DNA of 64,000 nt from Agarilytica rhodophyticola. Its GTDB lineage: Bacteria; Pseudomonadota; Gammaproteobacteria; Pseudomonadales; Cellvibrionaceae. The notes under the pieces are model-generated. The model did no database searches. It was given only the letters and a program-made list of their open reading frames with translations, and had not been told where the DNA came from. Of the stretch, positions 10,563 through 18,851 are shown piece after piece (position 1 is the stretch's first letter; each line of letters opens with the position of its first letter). A program made the position numbers and the translations under genes. The stretch covers positions 496,001 to 560,000 of the forward strand of contig NZ_CP020038.1 in the NCBI RefSeq assembly GCF_002157225.2, given 5' to 3'.

Positions 10563-10580
10563 GAGGCGAGTCATACATTG

Positions 10581-10680
10581 CTTTTTGCTAGACATTTTTA
10601 TAAGTATGAGTTGATATATCTTTTGATCTCATTTTTACAAAAGCCTAGCTAATGCTAGGTTTTTTTATTGATGTTTATTT
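10581..10680 (+). repeat. Right part of cassette-end repeat R1 with terminator
   Basis: It matches 12930-13013: tttttgctagac..., then tatgagttgatatat, gatctcatttttacaaaag and a terminator hairpin. It continues the copy split by the IS and closes the Hint-toxin cassette. Confidence 0.7.
10641..10667 (+). terminator. Rho-independent terminator of the first orphan cassette
   Basis: A cctagc/gctagg stem with loop taat, preceded by A-rich sequence and followed by seven T. The same hairpin recurs at 12985. Confidence 0.8.
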
Positions 10681-10783
10681 TTCAGCTACCTTGTTTATAT
10701 AAGTAATTACTAGGTAAATTTACAATGACGTGAATAGTGGATATGCACAGTGACTTAATCCCAAGATTCTAGTCACTGAGTAT

Positions 10784-12358
10784 GTGTACAACACCATTAA
10801 CCAATTAACGGATGTGTATACTCGCGATGCGTTAGGCACGGTGATCAGCCATTACAACTACGGTTTAACCGCCACCGGTCGACGGGAAACCATCATTGAA
10901 TTAGACGGCAGAACCACGGCCTATTGCTATGACGCCCTTTACCGACTTGTGGATGACGTTATTTTTGATGCGCCGACAAGCCCTGTTACAGAAGGCTGCC
11001 TCACCGATACCACCGGTGCAGATTACCGAGCACATTACGACTACGACTGGGTAGGCAACCGAACCTTTGAAACGGTGGATGGCGTTAGTACATCGTATAG
11101 CTACGACGACAACGACCGCCTCACCCAAACCGGTGGCACCTCCTACGCCTACGACAATAACGGCAACACGTTAAGCGAAACCCTGGATGGCAATGTAAAA
11201 ACCTACACCTGGGATGGTAAAAACAAACTCACCAGCCTGGATAATGCTGGAGCCATTACCACATATACTTACAATCACAGTGGAATCCGCTCCAGTAAAA
11301 CCGAAGCAGGCACTACCACCCATTTCATCCTCGATGAAAACCGTGACTACGCCCAAGTATTGGAAGAAGTGGTGGATAACAATGCCATAGTGACCTACCG
11401 CTACGGCCACGACTTGATAAATCAAGACAGAGCAGGCACAGTAAGTTACTACCATTACGATGGATTAGGCAGTACGAGGCATCTGAGCGATAGCCTTGGT
11501 TCTTTGACAGACAGCTATGATTACGAGGCCTTTGGGGAGACGTTAAGTCAAACGGGTTCTACGGTGAATAATTATTTATTTACTGGGGAGCAGTTGGATG
11601 CGTCATTAAGCCAATACTACCTAAGGGCGAGGTATTACGACCAGGGTGTGGGTCGTTTTACGCAGATGGATACGTGGATGGGTAATAATCAAGATCCGAT
11701 TACGCTTCACAAATATTTATATGCCAATGCGGAGCCGGCTAACTTAATTGATCCAAGTGGGAAATTTAGCATCGGGAGCCTTGGTGTAGCTTCTAATATT
11801 CAAGCTATTCTTGGTGCTTCAGCGGCCGCAGCCGCTGGAGTTAGCTTGACAAATTTTTCTAGTAGCGCGTCTTCTTTTGATACACCTTCTCCTCGCCAAA
11901 GCTTTTGGATATTGTTGGCTGCGATGGCCGGAACAGGATCTAATTTATTAGACCTCGTTACTGACAAATTAGGAGAGGATACTAGTGGAAGTATTGTGAT
12001 GTATCATGGTGCTTCTGTTGATTCTTTAGCAGCTTTGCTCGGAGGTGCTCCCTTATCTGCCAACGCAGCGACCGAACTAAAGTATCCGGGGGAGTCGTCT
12101 AGAATAGGTTTTTATTTAACGCCAGAGCTCTGGGTGGCACAGTTTTTTGGTCAAAGGAGAGGTGGTAATGCTGTGCAAGTAACGTTTACTACTTCTGCAT
12201 ATCAGGCGATTAGTGCTGGATCGGTAATTCAGGATATGCCACCAATAGGTGCATCTTCGCAGTCTCCTGGATTAGAGATGATCGTACTTCCGGTCGTATT
12301 TCCGCTGTTTGATGAGTTGAGACTGTCTGGACAAATTACAATTACCCCAACATGGTGA
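10784..12358 (+). CDS. Orphan Rhs tip with ADP-ribosyltransferase-like toxin
   Basis: Homology to the Rhs core starts abruptly at ~10769 (equivalent to ~5448 in the long gene) just after an in-frame stop at 10751; the first usable start is a GTG at 10784. Residues 1-~325 are YD repeats and core end (LIDPSGKFSIG). There is no Hint domain. After a ~85-residue linker the tip shows IVMYHGASVDSL (~408), GFYLTPELWVAQFF (~445) and PGLEMIVLP (~500). This H/Y/E order matches small ADP-ribosyltransferase folds, so the inferred activity is NAD-dependent modification of a target. Without an N-terminus it is probably a reserve tip. The immunity candidate begins 9 bases later. Confidence 0.75.
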   Translation: MYNTINQLTDVYTRDALGTVISHYNYGLTATGRRETIIELDGRTTAYCYDALYRLVDDVIFDAPTSPVTEGCLTDTTGADYRAHYDYDWVGNRTFETVDGVSTSYSYDDNDRLTQTGGTSYAYDNNGNTLSETLDGNVKTYTWDGKNKLTSLDNAGAITTYTYNHSGIRSSKTEAGTTTHFILDENRDYAQVLEEVVDNNAIVTYRYGHDLINQDRAGTVSYYHYDGLGSTRHLSDSLGSLTDSYDYEAFGETLSQTGSTVNNYLFTGEQLDASLSQYYLRARYYDQGVGRFTQMDTWMGNNQDPITLHKYLYANAEPANLIDPSGKFSIGSLGVASNIQAILGASAAAAAGVSLTNFSSSASSFDTPSPRQSFWILLAAMAGTGSNLLDLVTDKLGEDTSGSIVMYHGASVDSLAALLGGAPLSANAATELKYPGESSRIGFYLTPELWVAQFFGQRRGGNAVQVTFTTSAYQAISAGSVIQDMPPIGASSQSPGLEMIVLPVVFPLFDELRLSGQITITPTW

Positions 12359-12367
12359 GGATGGGTT

Positions 12368-12877
12368 ATGGCAGATAAAAAATATTCCGCAGCGGATATA
12401 CCTGTTTTAAAAGCCGAGAATACTTATTTGGAGTTAGTTGATATTAGTTATAACAGGTTTAAGGAAAATTTGGATCAGGCAATTGTACGTGCAGTTGAGT
12501 TTGCCAAGACACTAGTAATAAATACTTTGCCTGATAGGATTCAGTTTATAGTTTTCTTAGGAGCTTCTTATGACAGTGAGCTTCAGGAGGGGGAAATTAC
12601 ATATCCTGATGATTATTTGGATGTGGAACGTCTAAGAGAGTCTGTAGAGGATGTATTTCCTCTTCTTTGGCGTGAAGGAAGCGTTCCTGAGTGGGTAAAT
12701 ATCTACGTCGAATCATGTGACGAAAAGTTTACTAGGGTGAGGCTTGATTGTTGTGGCCGATTTTCCTCTCAACCAGAAAAAATGTACCACGCTCACGAGG
12801 GGCTAGCTCCTTTTCATGTACTAGGCCCGCCAAGGCCTAAGGGAGCTGAGCAAGGGGAAAAGTTTCAGTTAAATTAA
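12368..12877 (+). CDS. Probable immunity protein for the ART-like tip
   Basis: A 169-residue soluble acidic protein whose ATG lies 9 bases after the toxin stop, suggesting translational coupling. No family recognised. A conserved-looking core LPDRIQFIVFLGASYDSE and a C-terminal CDEKFTRVRLDCCGRF segment are visible. Immunity is inferred from position and size. Confidence 0.7.
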   Translation: MADKKYSAADIPVLKAENTYLELVDISYNRFKENLDQAIVRAVEFAKTLVINTLPDRIQFIVFLGASYDSELQEGEITYPDDYLDVERLRESVEDVFPLLWREGSVPEWVNIYVESCDEKFTRVRLDCCGRFSSQPEKMYHAHEGLAPFHVLGPPRPKGAEQGEKFQLN

Positions 12878-12886
12878 TTCGACGGG

Positions 12887-13013
12887 GTCGAAGTGAGAGA
12901 ATAGGCAACGGGATCAAATCTACTGTCTTTTGCCAAACATGTTAATAAATATGAGTTGATATATTTTTTTGATCTTATTTTTATAAAAGCCTAGTTAATC
13001 CTAGGCTTTTTTA
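12887..13013 (+). repeat. Cassette-end repeat R2, uninterrupted copy
   Basis: The most complete copy of a ~110-base element: acggg(g/a)tca..tctactg, ttttgcca, aatatgagttgatatat, ttttgatct, then a terminator. Related copies are R1 (split by the IS), R3 (~18309-18400) and R4 (~18852-18950). The element ends both orphan toxin cassettes. Confidence 0.75.
12985..13012 (+). terminator. Terminator of the second orphan cassette
   Basis: The stem aaaagcctag / ctaggctttt with loop ttaatc is near-palindromic and so can stop transcription from either side; a T-run follows on +. Confidence 0.8.
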
Positions 13014-13551
13014 TTGGTGTTTATGCTTTAGCCGCTGTTGCTATGTATTTGTGTCATAAGGTCAGCCTGTTGCGCCGTCCATGTCTGAATCTCCTTTACC
13101 TCATGCATTACCGCTGCACTCAAATCCTCCAACCAATCACTCATGGCATAGTAACCAAAATGCCAGGGGTCTGTGGCTTCGGGGAGGGGTTGGAATGCCC
13201 ACCAAACCTTAAGCCACATTTATGGTCGTAGATTGTGAGTTAAGGGTTGTTAGTTGTCCTCTTGCACTACGCCTAGAGCTCTAATTTACAAATGGATAAT
13301 TTGTAATATTCCATGGGGGGGGACAATAAATAAATTTAAATACAAATTGACACTTAGGTCTAACTTGTATAAATTATTGGATAAGGGCAGCTTTTGTGCC
13401 CTTCTTCCCACAAGAAAAGATCTATCGGTCATGAAGCAGTCGTATACTTTTTTGAAAGTTTATTAATTTTATAACATAGTTTAAGTCGTCTTGTCTGGTG
13501 CAGCGAGTTTAGAGTGGGACAGAGTTCGCTGTAGTTGACGGAAACAATGTT
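13014..13551. other. Gene-poor stretch between Rhs locus and tRNA-linked operon
   Basis: Short overlapping ORFs on both strands (13028-13231) have no ribosome site or family. A remnant of a small gene on the minus strand (W-rich, 63 codons) is possible but unsupported. The last ~60 bases should carry the promoter of the Mut7-C gene; none is clear. Confidence 0.4.
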
Positions 13552-14613
13552 ATGCCTATCCTAGTAAGTCAAAGAGTTTTCAAGCAACAAGCTAAGGTTT
13601 TAGTAAACAATTGGCCCTTCCCTGGTTTCAAAACAGCTTATGCCCGAGACATTTTGAGCCAGTTGTATGGCTATAGAAATAGCCATGATTATCTCAAGTC
13701 AATCCGAGAAAAATCGCCATCTCTAAAGCCTGCAACTGAGCAGCTGCTCAATGAACAGTATGTAGAATGGATACAAAAGTTAGCTCAAGTTGGCTCGATG
13801 AATCATATTCAAGCTAGAAGGCTACTTCATAAACTATGGCCTATTTATCTCAGCGAAAAGAATAAAAATAAAGATAGATTGTACAAAGCGTCAATACAAT
13901 TTTTTGGTGAATGCACGGACTTTTTAAATGACTATTCTGAAAGCGTGCCTATTGATTATACATTTAATGACCCCCCATCAATTAAAGATGCAATAGAAGC
14001 GTCTGGTGTGCCTCACCCAGAAGTAGGCGCAATTAAAAAGAATGGTCATTGGGTTAGTTTTGACGAAAAGCTTAGAGATGGCGATGAATTGGAAGTCTAT
14101 CCAAACCCTAGTTCAAAGGCGCAACTTCTTCCTTACAAACCTGATGGTAATGTCGAATTTTTATTGGATGTACATTTGTCGGCCTTAACACGTTATCTGC
14201 GCATGGCTGGATTTAGCTGCTTGCACCAGACATTAGATATTGGGGACGCTGCACTAGCTGAATTTTCAGCTAAAGAGAATCTGATTCTCTTAACTCGTGA
14301 TATAGGTTTACTTAAGAGGAGTAAGGTTAGATACGCTCGATGGATAAGAAACGTTTTACCAGAATTACAGTTTAAAGAGGTTGTTGAACACTATCAGTTA
14401 AAAGAAAGTTTTAAACCCATGTCACTCTGCGTTAAATGTAATGGCCGGATTGAAAAGGTTGATAAAGAAATTGTGGAAAAACAAGTGCCAGAAGGTGTAT
14501 ATGACTGGCAAGATGAGTTTAAGCAGTGTATGAGCTGTAGGCAGGTTTATTGGAAAGGTTCTCACTTCGAAAAAATTCAGAAGATATTAGATAATGTAAA
14601 AAGCAGAAGTTAA
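13552..14613 (+). CDS. Mut7-C RNase domain protein with ubiquitin-like domain
   Basis: 353 residues in three parts. The N-terminus (1-130, FPGFKTAYARDILSQLYGYRNSHDYL) is helical and of unknown role. Residues ~133-192 match the Mut7-C-associated beta-grasp (ub-Mut7C) domain. From ~200 comes the Mut7-C PIN-like nuclease domain (FLLDVHLSALTRYLRMAGF, LILLTRDIGLLKRS) ending in a zinc ribbon with two CxxC pairs (CVKC ~295, CMSC ~332). By family knowledge this is a predicted RNase. It lies 11 bases upstream of three tandem tRNA-like genes, so tRNA-like RNA is the obvious candidate substrate (inference). Confidence 0.85.
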   Translation: MPILVSQRVFKQQAKVLVNNWPFPGFKTAYARDILSQLYGYRNSHDYLKSIREKSPSLKPATEQLLNEQYVEWIQKLAQVGSMNHIQARRLLHKLWPIYLSEKNKNKDRLYKASIQFFGECTDFLNDYSESVPIDYTFNDPPSIKDAIEASGVPHPEVGAIKKNGHWVSFDEKLRDGDELEVYPNPSSKAQLLPYKPDGNVEFLLDVHLSALTRYLRMAGFSCLHQTLDIGDAALAEFSAKENLILLTRDIGLLKRSKVRYARWIRNVLPELQFKEVVEHYQLKESFKPMSLCVKCNGRIEKVDKEIVEKQVPEGVYDWQDEFKQCMSCRQVYWKGSHFEKIQKILDNVKSRS

Positions 14614-14624
14614 TAAGTTTTATT

Positions 14625-14695
14625 GAAGCCTATAGTTTAATGAAAAACGCTATCTTAGCAAGATAGAGATGGTGGTTCAAATCCACCTAGGCTTC
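14625..14695 (+). tRNA. tRNA-like gene 1 of 3, 8-bp acceptor, loop ttagcaa
   Basis: The fold is readable: acceptor gaagccta/taggcttc (8 bp; equivalently a 7-bp stem plus G-1:C73 as in tRNA-His), D-arm gtttaatgaaaaac, anticodon stem ctatc/gatag, T-stem ggtgg/ccacc with loop ttcaaat. The nominal anticodon AGC (Ala) is very unusual in bacteria. No CCA encoded. It may not decode. Confidence 0.75.
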
Positions 14696-14700
14696 TTCAT

Positions 14701-14770
14701 GGAGAACGTAGTTTAATGAAAAATATCGGACAGCTAATCCGAGATGCCGGTTCGAATCCGGCCGTTCTCC
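14701..14770 (+). tRNA. tRNA-like gene 2 of 3, 8-bp acceptor, loop cagctaa
   Basis: Acceptor ggagaacg/cgttctcc (8 bp), the same D-arm (gtttaatgaaaaat), anticodon stem tcgga/tccga and T-arm gccgg-ttcgaat-ccggc. The nominal anticodon is GCT (Ser), but the short variable loop is not serine-like and the universal U33 is A. No CCA encoded. It starts five bases after copy 1. Confidence 0.75.
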
Positions 14771-14781
14771 CCCATTTCTAC

Positions 14782-14852
14782 GGAGGTTGTAGTTTAATTG
14801 AAAAATACGGTAACCAAATACCGAGATGCCGGTTCGAGTCCGGCCAATCTCC
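14782..14852 (+). tRNA. tRNA-like gene 3 of 3, 8-bp acceptor, abnormal anticodon loop
   Basis: Acceptor ggaggttg/caatctcc (8 bp with one G-T), the shared D-arm and T-arm gccgg-ttcgagt-ccggc. The anticodon hairpin cggta/taccg closes a six-base loop (accaaa), so no standard anticodon can be assigned. No CCA encoded. It ends 24 bases before the SDR gene. Confidence 0.7.
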
Positions 14853-14876
14853 CCAAATTAACTGCGATGATATTCA

Positions 14877-16214
14877 ATGGAATCATTTACTGACCAAGAA
14901 TTTCGGATTTGCCTGAAAGTTTTACAGGCCGTTTGTAGTGATACAAACTTGGCGGATAATGAACCGCGTTTTAAGTCCTTAATTGCTAAAATTAATAAAC
15001 AAGCAAAGCGTGAAAAAAATCGTTTAGTTCGTAAAGATCAGCAAAAGATAGATCGCCTAGCTATCGACAGTACCGAACGAGTCCGTCTTGAAAAGTCTGC
15101 AGATAATGTTGCAGATATTTCGATGAATAATAATTTTTTGCTTAAACCTATTCGATGCTATATTTGTAAAACTAAATACCAGTTTCTAGATAGCTTTTAT
15201 CATCGCTTGTGTCCAGCTTGTGCTAAGCATAATCACCAAAAACGCAGCCAGAAGGCTTGCTTAAAAAAACGTATTGCGATTGTTACAGGTGGTCGAATTA
15301 AGATTGGCTACGAATTGGTACTGAAGCTGTTACGTGATGGAGCAACGGTGGTAGCAACGACACGGTTTCCGCTAGATGCGATGAACAGATTAATGCAAGA
15401 AAAGGATTTTGTTGAGTTTCAAGATCGAATACAGTTTTATGGTTTAGATTTACGTCATATGCCGAGTGTCGATGAATTTATTCAGCATATTCATAAGCAC
15501 TATACTCACATCGATATTTTAATAAATAATGCTGCCCAAACAATAAAAAGACCCAATAATTTTTATGAAGAACTTTATATCAAAGAATCAGCACATATGC
15601 TGGATATTGGGTTTGAAAAAAACAATCTAATTGCAAAGCCAAATAGAGTGCCAAGTAATGGCGAGTGGGTGGATAGATCTCTGTTTCCTGCTGGGGAAGT
15701 AGATCGTTTTTTACAGCCTCTAGATAAACGATCTAAGAATAGCTGGGTTGAAAAGCTCGATAGTGTATCGAGACTTGAGTTTGTAGAATCTCAAGTTATC
15801 AACTATTTTTCCCCTTTTTTTCTTACTAGTAGCCTGAAACACCTTTTAATTAAGTCGCCATTTCCTGATAGGTATATAGTTAATGTTTCTGCGATGGAAG
15901 GGCAGTTCTCCCGCAAGAGTAAAACATATTACCATCCACATACCAATATGGCGAAAGCAGCTTTGAATATGATGACTCGTACATCCGCCTCAGATTATGC
16001 GGAATCTGGTATTTATATGAACAGCGTTGATACAGGTTGGATAACTCAAGAAAACCCCTATCCAAAAGCACAAAGCATGGAGAAAAGCGGCTTTGTTCCA
16101 CCCTTAGATGAAATCGATGGTGCAGCGCGGGTTTATGATCCTATTGTACAGGGTACGTTAGGTAATCAAATCTATGGACTTTTTTTGAAAGACTATGAAC
16201 CTTATGCTTGGTAG
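14877..16214 (+). CDS. SDR-family oxidoreductase with zinc-ribbon-like N-terminal extension
   Basis: 445 residues. Residues 1-~125 are a basic helical extension with a Cys pair arrangement RCYICKTKYQF...LCPACAKH (two CxxC, zinc-ribbon-like). From ~132 a Rossmann SDR begins (KRIAIVTGGRIKIGYELV; TGGxxxIG), with ILINNAAQT (NNAA) at ~220, VNVSAMEGQ near 340 and the YxxxK-like YHPHTNMAKAALN at ~355. The cofactor should be NAD(P); the substrate is unknown. The zinc-ribbon and basic N-terminus suggest a nucleic-acid or protein target, perhaps the adjacent tRNA-like RNAs (inference). The ribosome site is weak. Confidence 0.8.
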   Translation: MESFTDQEFRICLKVLQAVCSDTNLADNEPRFKSLIAKINKQAKREKNRLVRKDQQKIDRLAIDSTERVRLEKSADNVADISMNNNFLLKPIRCYICKTKYQFLDSFYHRLCPACAKHNHQKRSQKACLKKRIAIVTGGRIKIGYELVLKLLRDGATVVATTRFPLDAMNRLMQEKDFVEFQDRIQFYGLDLRHMPSVDEFIQHIHKHYTHIDILINNAAQTIKRPNNFYEELYIKESAHMLDIGFEKNNLIAKPNRVPSNGEWVDRSLFPAGEVDRFLQPLDKRSKNSWVEKLDSVSRLEFVESQVINYFSPFFLTSSLKHLLIKSPFPDRYIVNVSAMEGQFSRKSKTYYHPHTNMAKAALNMMTRTSASDYAESGIYMNSVDTGWITQENPYPKAQSMEKSGFVPPLDEIDGAARVYDPIVQGTLGNQIYGLFLKDYEPYAW

Positions 16215-16227
16215 AAGTGTGAAAACA

Positions 16228-17409
16228 ATGGATACAAAAGAAACTATTCTCTGCCCTTTAATGCAAGATCGAAAATCTCAAGTGCCTAATGTTCCCTTAT
16301 GTGAGTCAACGGAGTTAGACGAGTTGTTTAATTTTCTTAGAAAAAAGGAATTGCCCGTCTCAAATACTAGATTCGAAAGGGGGCATGTCTCTTTAGATGG
16401 ACGCTTGGATCTGTGTAAGCAAGGAATTGGTATCTCTGGTACCGAGAGGTTAATGAATTCCTTGCAGGATAATCCAGCCATAAAACATATTTTACTTGGA
16501 ACTGATAGCCTAGGAGATGAGGGGGTAAAGCTTTTAGCTTCACATATTAAAGAAACAAGCTACCTAGAAACAATCTATTTAGGGTGTAATGTAATTACTG
16601 AACAGGGAGCACAAGCATTAGCCAAAGCGTTAAAAGACAACTCTCAAATTAAGTCGCTGTGGCTAAAGAGAAATCCAATCGGTGATGCTGGCATTATTTC
16701 AATATCAGAAATGTTACAACGGAACCAGACTTTGAGAACTCTTGATTTGGTTAACACACAAATTAGCTCATATGGGTTGAGTCTTTTAGCTGATACACTC
16801 GAGCAGAACGAAACGTCTTTACAAGCAATATTTTTAGGTGGAAACCACCTTGATAGTACATGCATATACTCGCTAATTAGAATACTTCAAAGCTCAAAAT
16901 TAGACGCTTTGTTTTTAAATGTGAATTTGCTAGGTGATGATTTCTTAAATGCGCTGGTAGATAATGCACCATATAATAATAAAATTCTAACTTTGGGCTT
17001 GGCCAGTAATGGTTTGAGTTCTAAGTACTTGGAAAAATTACTGTGTTCATCTGAAAAGCTCCAATTCAAATCACTGGATTTAGGATATTCTAGAAGCACA
17101 AAGGTGTTAGGAGCAAAGGGCAAATTTTTTGGTGATACAATGGGAGAATTGTGGAACGAATGGCTCTCTCAACAAAATTGCCTCGAAGAACTGCTCTTAA
17201 ACAAAACTGGGATTGGTCACAGAAGTGTTTGCGCTATGCTCAATCAAATACAAAAACACCCTACACTACACACTTTAAAACTTAGTCGATTAAAAGACTC
17301 TGAAATTAGATCCAATCTACATCAAGTACTAAGTAAGCGAAAACCTAGTATTTCGCATTATAACGATTATCGAGATGACTTAAGAAAAATAAAAAGTGTT
17401 TATCGTTAA
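16228..17409 (+). CDS. Leucine-rich-repeat protein (ribonuclease-inhibitor type)
   Basis: About 393 residues from the ATG at 16228; an in-frame ATG at 16195 would overlap the SDR stop by 20 bases. From ~60 to 370 there are RI-type LRRs (ILLGTDSLGDEGVKLLA, IYLGCNVITEQGAQALA, LWLKRNPIGDAGIISIS). No signal peptide, so it is cytoplasmic. RI-type LRRs bind proteins; in this operon a scaffold or sensor/inhibitor for the nearby nucleases is conceivable (inference). Co-directional and tightly packed with its neighbours. Confidence 0.8.
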   Translation: MDTKETILCPLMQDRKSQVPNVPLCESTELDELFNFLRKKELPVSNTRFERGHVSLDGRLDLCKQGIGISGTERLMNSLQDNPAIKHILLGTDSLGDEGVKLLASHIKETSYLETIYLGCNVITEQGAQALAKALKDNSQIKSLWLKRNPIGDAGIISISEMLQRNQTLRTLDLVNTQISSYGLSLLADTLEQNETSLQAIFLGGNHLDSTCIYSLIRILQSSKLDALFLNVNLLGDDFLNALVDNAPYNNKILTLGLASNGLSSKYLEKLLCSSEKLQFKSLDLGYSRSTKVLGAKGKFFGDTMGELWNEWLSQQNCLEELLLNKTGIGHRSVCAMLNQIQKHPTLHTLKLSRLKDSEIRSNLHQVLSKRKPSISHYNDYRDDLRKIKSVYR

Positions 17410-17446
17410 TTAAATAATATCCAATGGTTCATGGTAATAGAATTTT

Positions 17447-18034
17447 ATGCCTTCATTTAAAGATGCCCTGAAAGCTGGTAAGTCGATTCGAGTTATTGGC
17501 TTTGACGATGCTCCATTTAAAAGTGAAAAATTATCATCTGTAAAGGTTTCTGGTGTGATCTGTTCAAATACACGTTTTGAGGGAATGCTTTGGGGAGAGG
17601 TTCAAAAAGATGGCTCTGATGCTACAAGCGTTTTTTCAAAGATGATACTGGACAGCAAATTTCATGATCAAATACATCTTGTTCTTATCGACGGTATCGC
17701 TGTTGGTGGGTTCAATGTTCTAGACCTAGAAAATTTGAGTTTGATTGTGGATAGGCCTTGTGTGTCTGTCATGCGTCGTGTGCCAGATATGAATGCAATA
17801 AATAAGGCGCTGGAAAATCTTGAAGATGGAAATAAAAAGTATGATTTGATATTAAGTGCTGGAAAGGTGTATGAGCTTGATAACTTTGTTTTTCAGGTTT
17901 GTGGTGCTAGCCCGCAACTTGTCGTTGAAGCGTTATCAAAATTGACTGACCGAGGTAATGTGCCAGAGGCACTTAGATTGGCCCATTTAATTGGAGCAGC
18001 AGTAATGATGGGTCAGAGTAGCGGGAGGGCGTAG
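17447..18034 (+). CDS. DUF99 family protein (EndoV-related fold)
   Basis: 195 residues matching DUF99: IRVIGFDDAPF, GVICSNTRFEGMLWGEV, DATSVFSKMILDSKFHDQIHLVLIDGIAVGGFNVLDL, SVMRRVPDM. The family is common in archaea and related in fold to endonuclease V, so a nuclease or nucleic-acid role is likely but unproven. It is 38 bases after the LRR gene and closes the operon. Its company (Mut7-C, tRNA-like RNAs) strengthens an RNA-processing interpretation. Confidence 0.85.
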   Translation: MPSFKDALKAGKSIRVIGFDDAPFKSEKLSSVKVSGVICSNTRFEGMLWGEVQKDGSDATSVFSKMILDSKFHDQIHLVLIDGIAVGGFNVLDLENLSLIVDRPCVSVMRRVPDMNAINKALENLEDGNKKYDLILSAGKVYELDNFVFQVCGASPQLVVEALSKLTDRGNVPEALRLAHLIGAAVMMGQSSGRA

Positions 18035-18399
18035 CTATACATCCTGTGTCAAAATTGACCCATATTACTTCCGTGTAAAATAATCTCCCTTAAATCCCTA
18101 GACGTTTTTTAGGCGAGAATAATACATTTGTTCATATTGCTTTGGTGATATATTAAACAAAATTAAATTACTCTTATCGAAAGACAATTTAATTCAAGCT
18201 CCTAATTTTTTACCCCATCTTTATCGCGTTATTCGTTTGAATTTCAGCATCCCATTGCATGATGCTTTCAGGAAATAGCATCACAATTGTGGAGCCCAAT
18301 TTAAAACAGGCGGCGGGGTCAAGCCTTGCCTTCTACTAAATATGTTAACAAATATGAGTTGATGTATTTTTTGATATTCGCCTATCTAAGGACGCCAGC
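18035..18399. other. Intergenic stretch containing degenerate repeat R3
   Basis: No gene seen. About 18309-18400 carries a diverged copy (R3) of the cassette-end repeat (ggcggggtcaagcc, aatatgttaacaaatatgagttgatg). This suggests the segment up to 18.95 kb derives from an old Rhs cassette. Confidence 0.5.
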
Positions 18400-18714
18400 C
18401 TAATCTTGTTTAGATGGGGTAAGCTCTACATGTGTATTATCTTCATATAAACCCGCCTGTCCGGCCATATTAGTGAGTATAACCTTGGCTACATCTTTAT
18501 TATTTTTATGCAAATCTTCGAATAAATAACTCATTACAATGGCTTTCAGGTAATCTGTGTTTGCGGGTAAAATTTCACCTATTTTAATATTATGCTGAAC
18601 AACATATTTTTTGCATTTTTTCTCGCACTCTTTAATAGCAAGCTCAATGTCTTTAAGTAGTTTATGTTCATTCTTCTCTAATAATTCTGTAAACTCCTCA
18701 TCAAGTTCAGTCAT
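18400..18714 (-). CDS. Small charged hypothetical protein
   Basis: 104 residues, very rich in Lys/Glu, predicted helical, two Cys in ECEKKCKKYVV. No family recognised. It lies between cassette-end repeats R3 and R4, so it could be a stranded immunity or antitoxin gene, but it runs opposite to them. Confidence 0.5.
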   Translation of the reverse strand: MTELDEEFTELLEKNEHKLLKDIELAIKECEKKCKKYVVQHNIKIGEILPANTDYLKAIVMSYLFEDLHKNNKDVAKVILTNMAGQAGLYEDNTHVELTPSKQD

Positions 18715-18851
18715 ATCTTAACCTTTATTCTAACCGCTTTATAGTAACCAAGTATTTTTATGTAGTTCGCTAATGATAATCTCTTTTCGTGTTGATAGTA
18801 TAGTTCTGTCGTTCTAAAATAAATGTATAAATAGCCGTCTAGTTCATACAA

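Larger units (their letters stand above)
9238..10580 (+). mobile_element. IS110-family element, IS1111 type
   Basis: A ~1.34-kb element with one transposase gene. Subterminal 12-bp perfect inverted repeats (atgactcgcctc at 9240-9251, complement at 10563-10574) mark it as IS1111 group rather than IS110 proper. Comparison with the uninterrupted repeat at 12887-13013 fixes the ends to within a few bases. A second imperfect copy of the repeat (gaggcgaatca) lies at 9289-9299 before the start codon and could form a hairpin with the left repeat. The ~245-base 3' noncoding part is where IS1111 members carry the bridge RNA. Confidence 0.85.

Noticed and set aside
13028-13231. Overlapping ORFs on both strands after the ART cassette
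   Set aside because: No ribosome sites and no recognisable family; possible remnant only.
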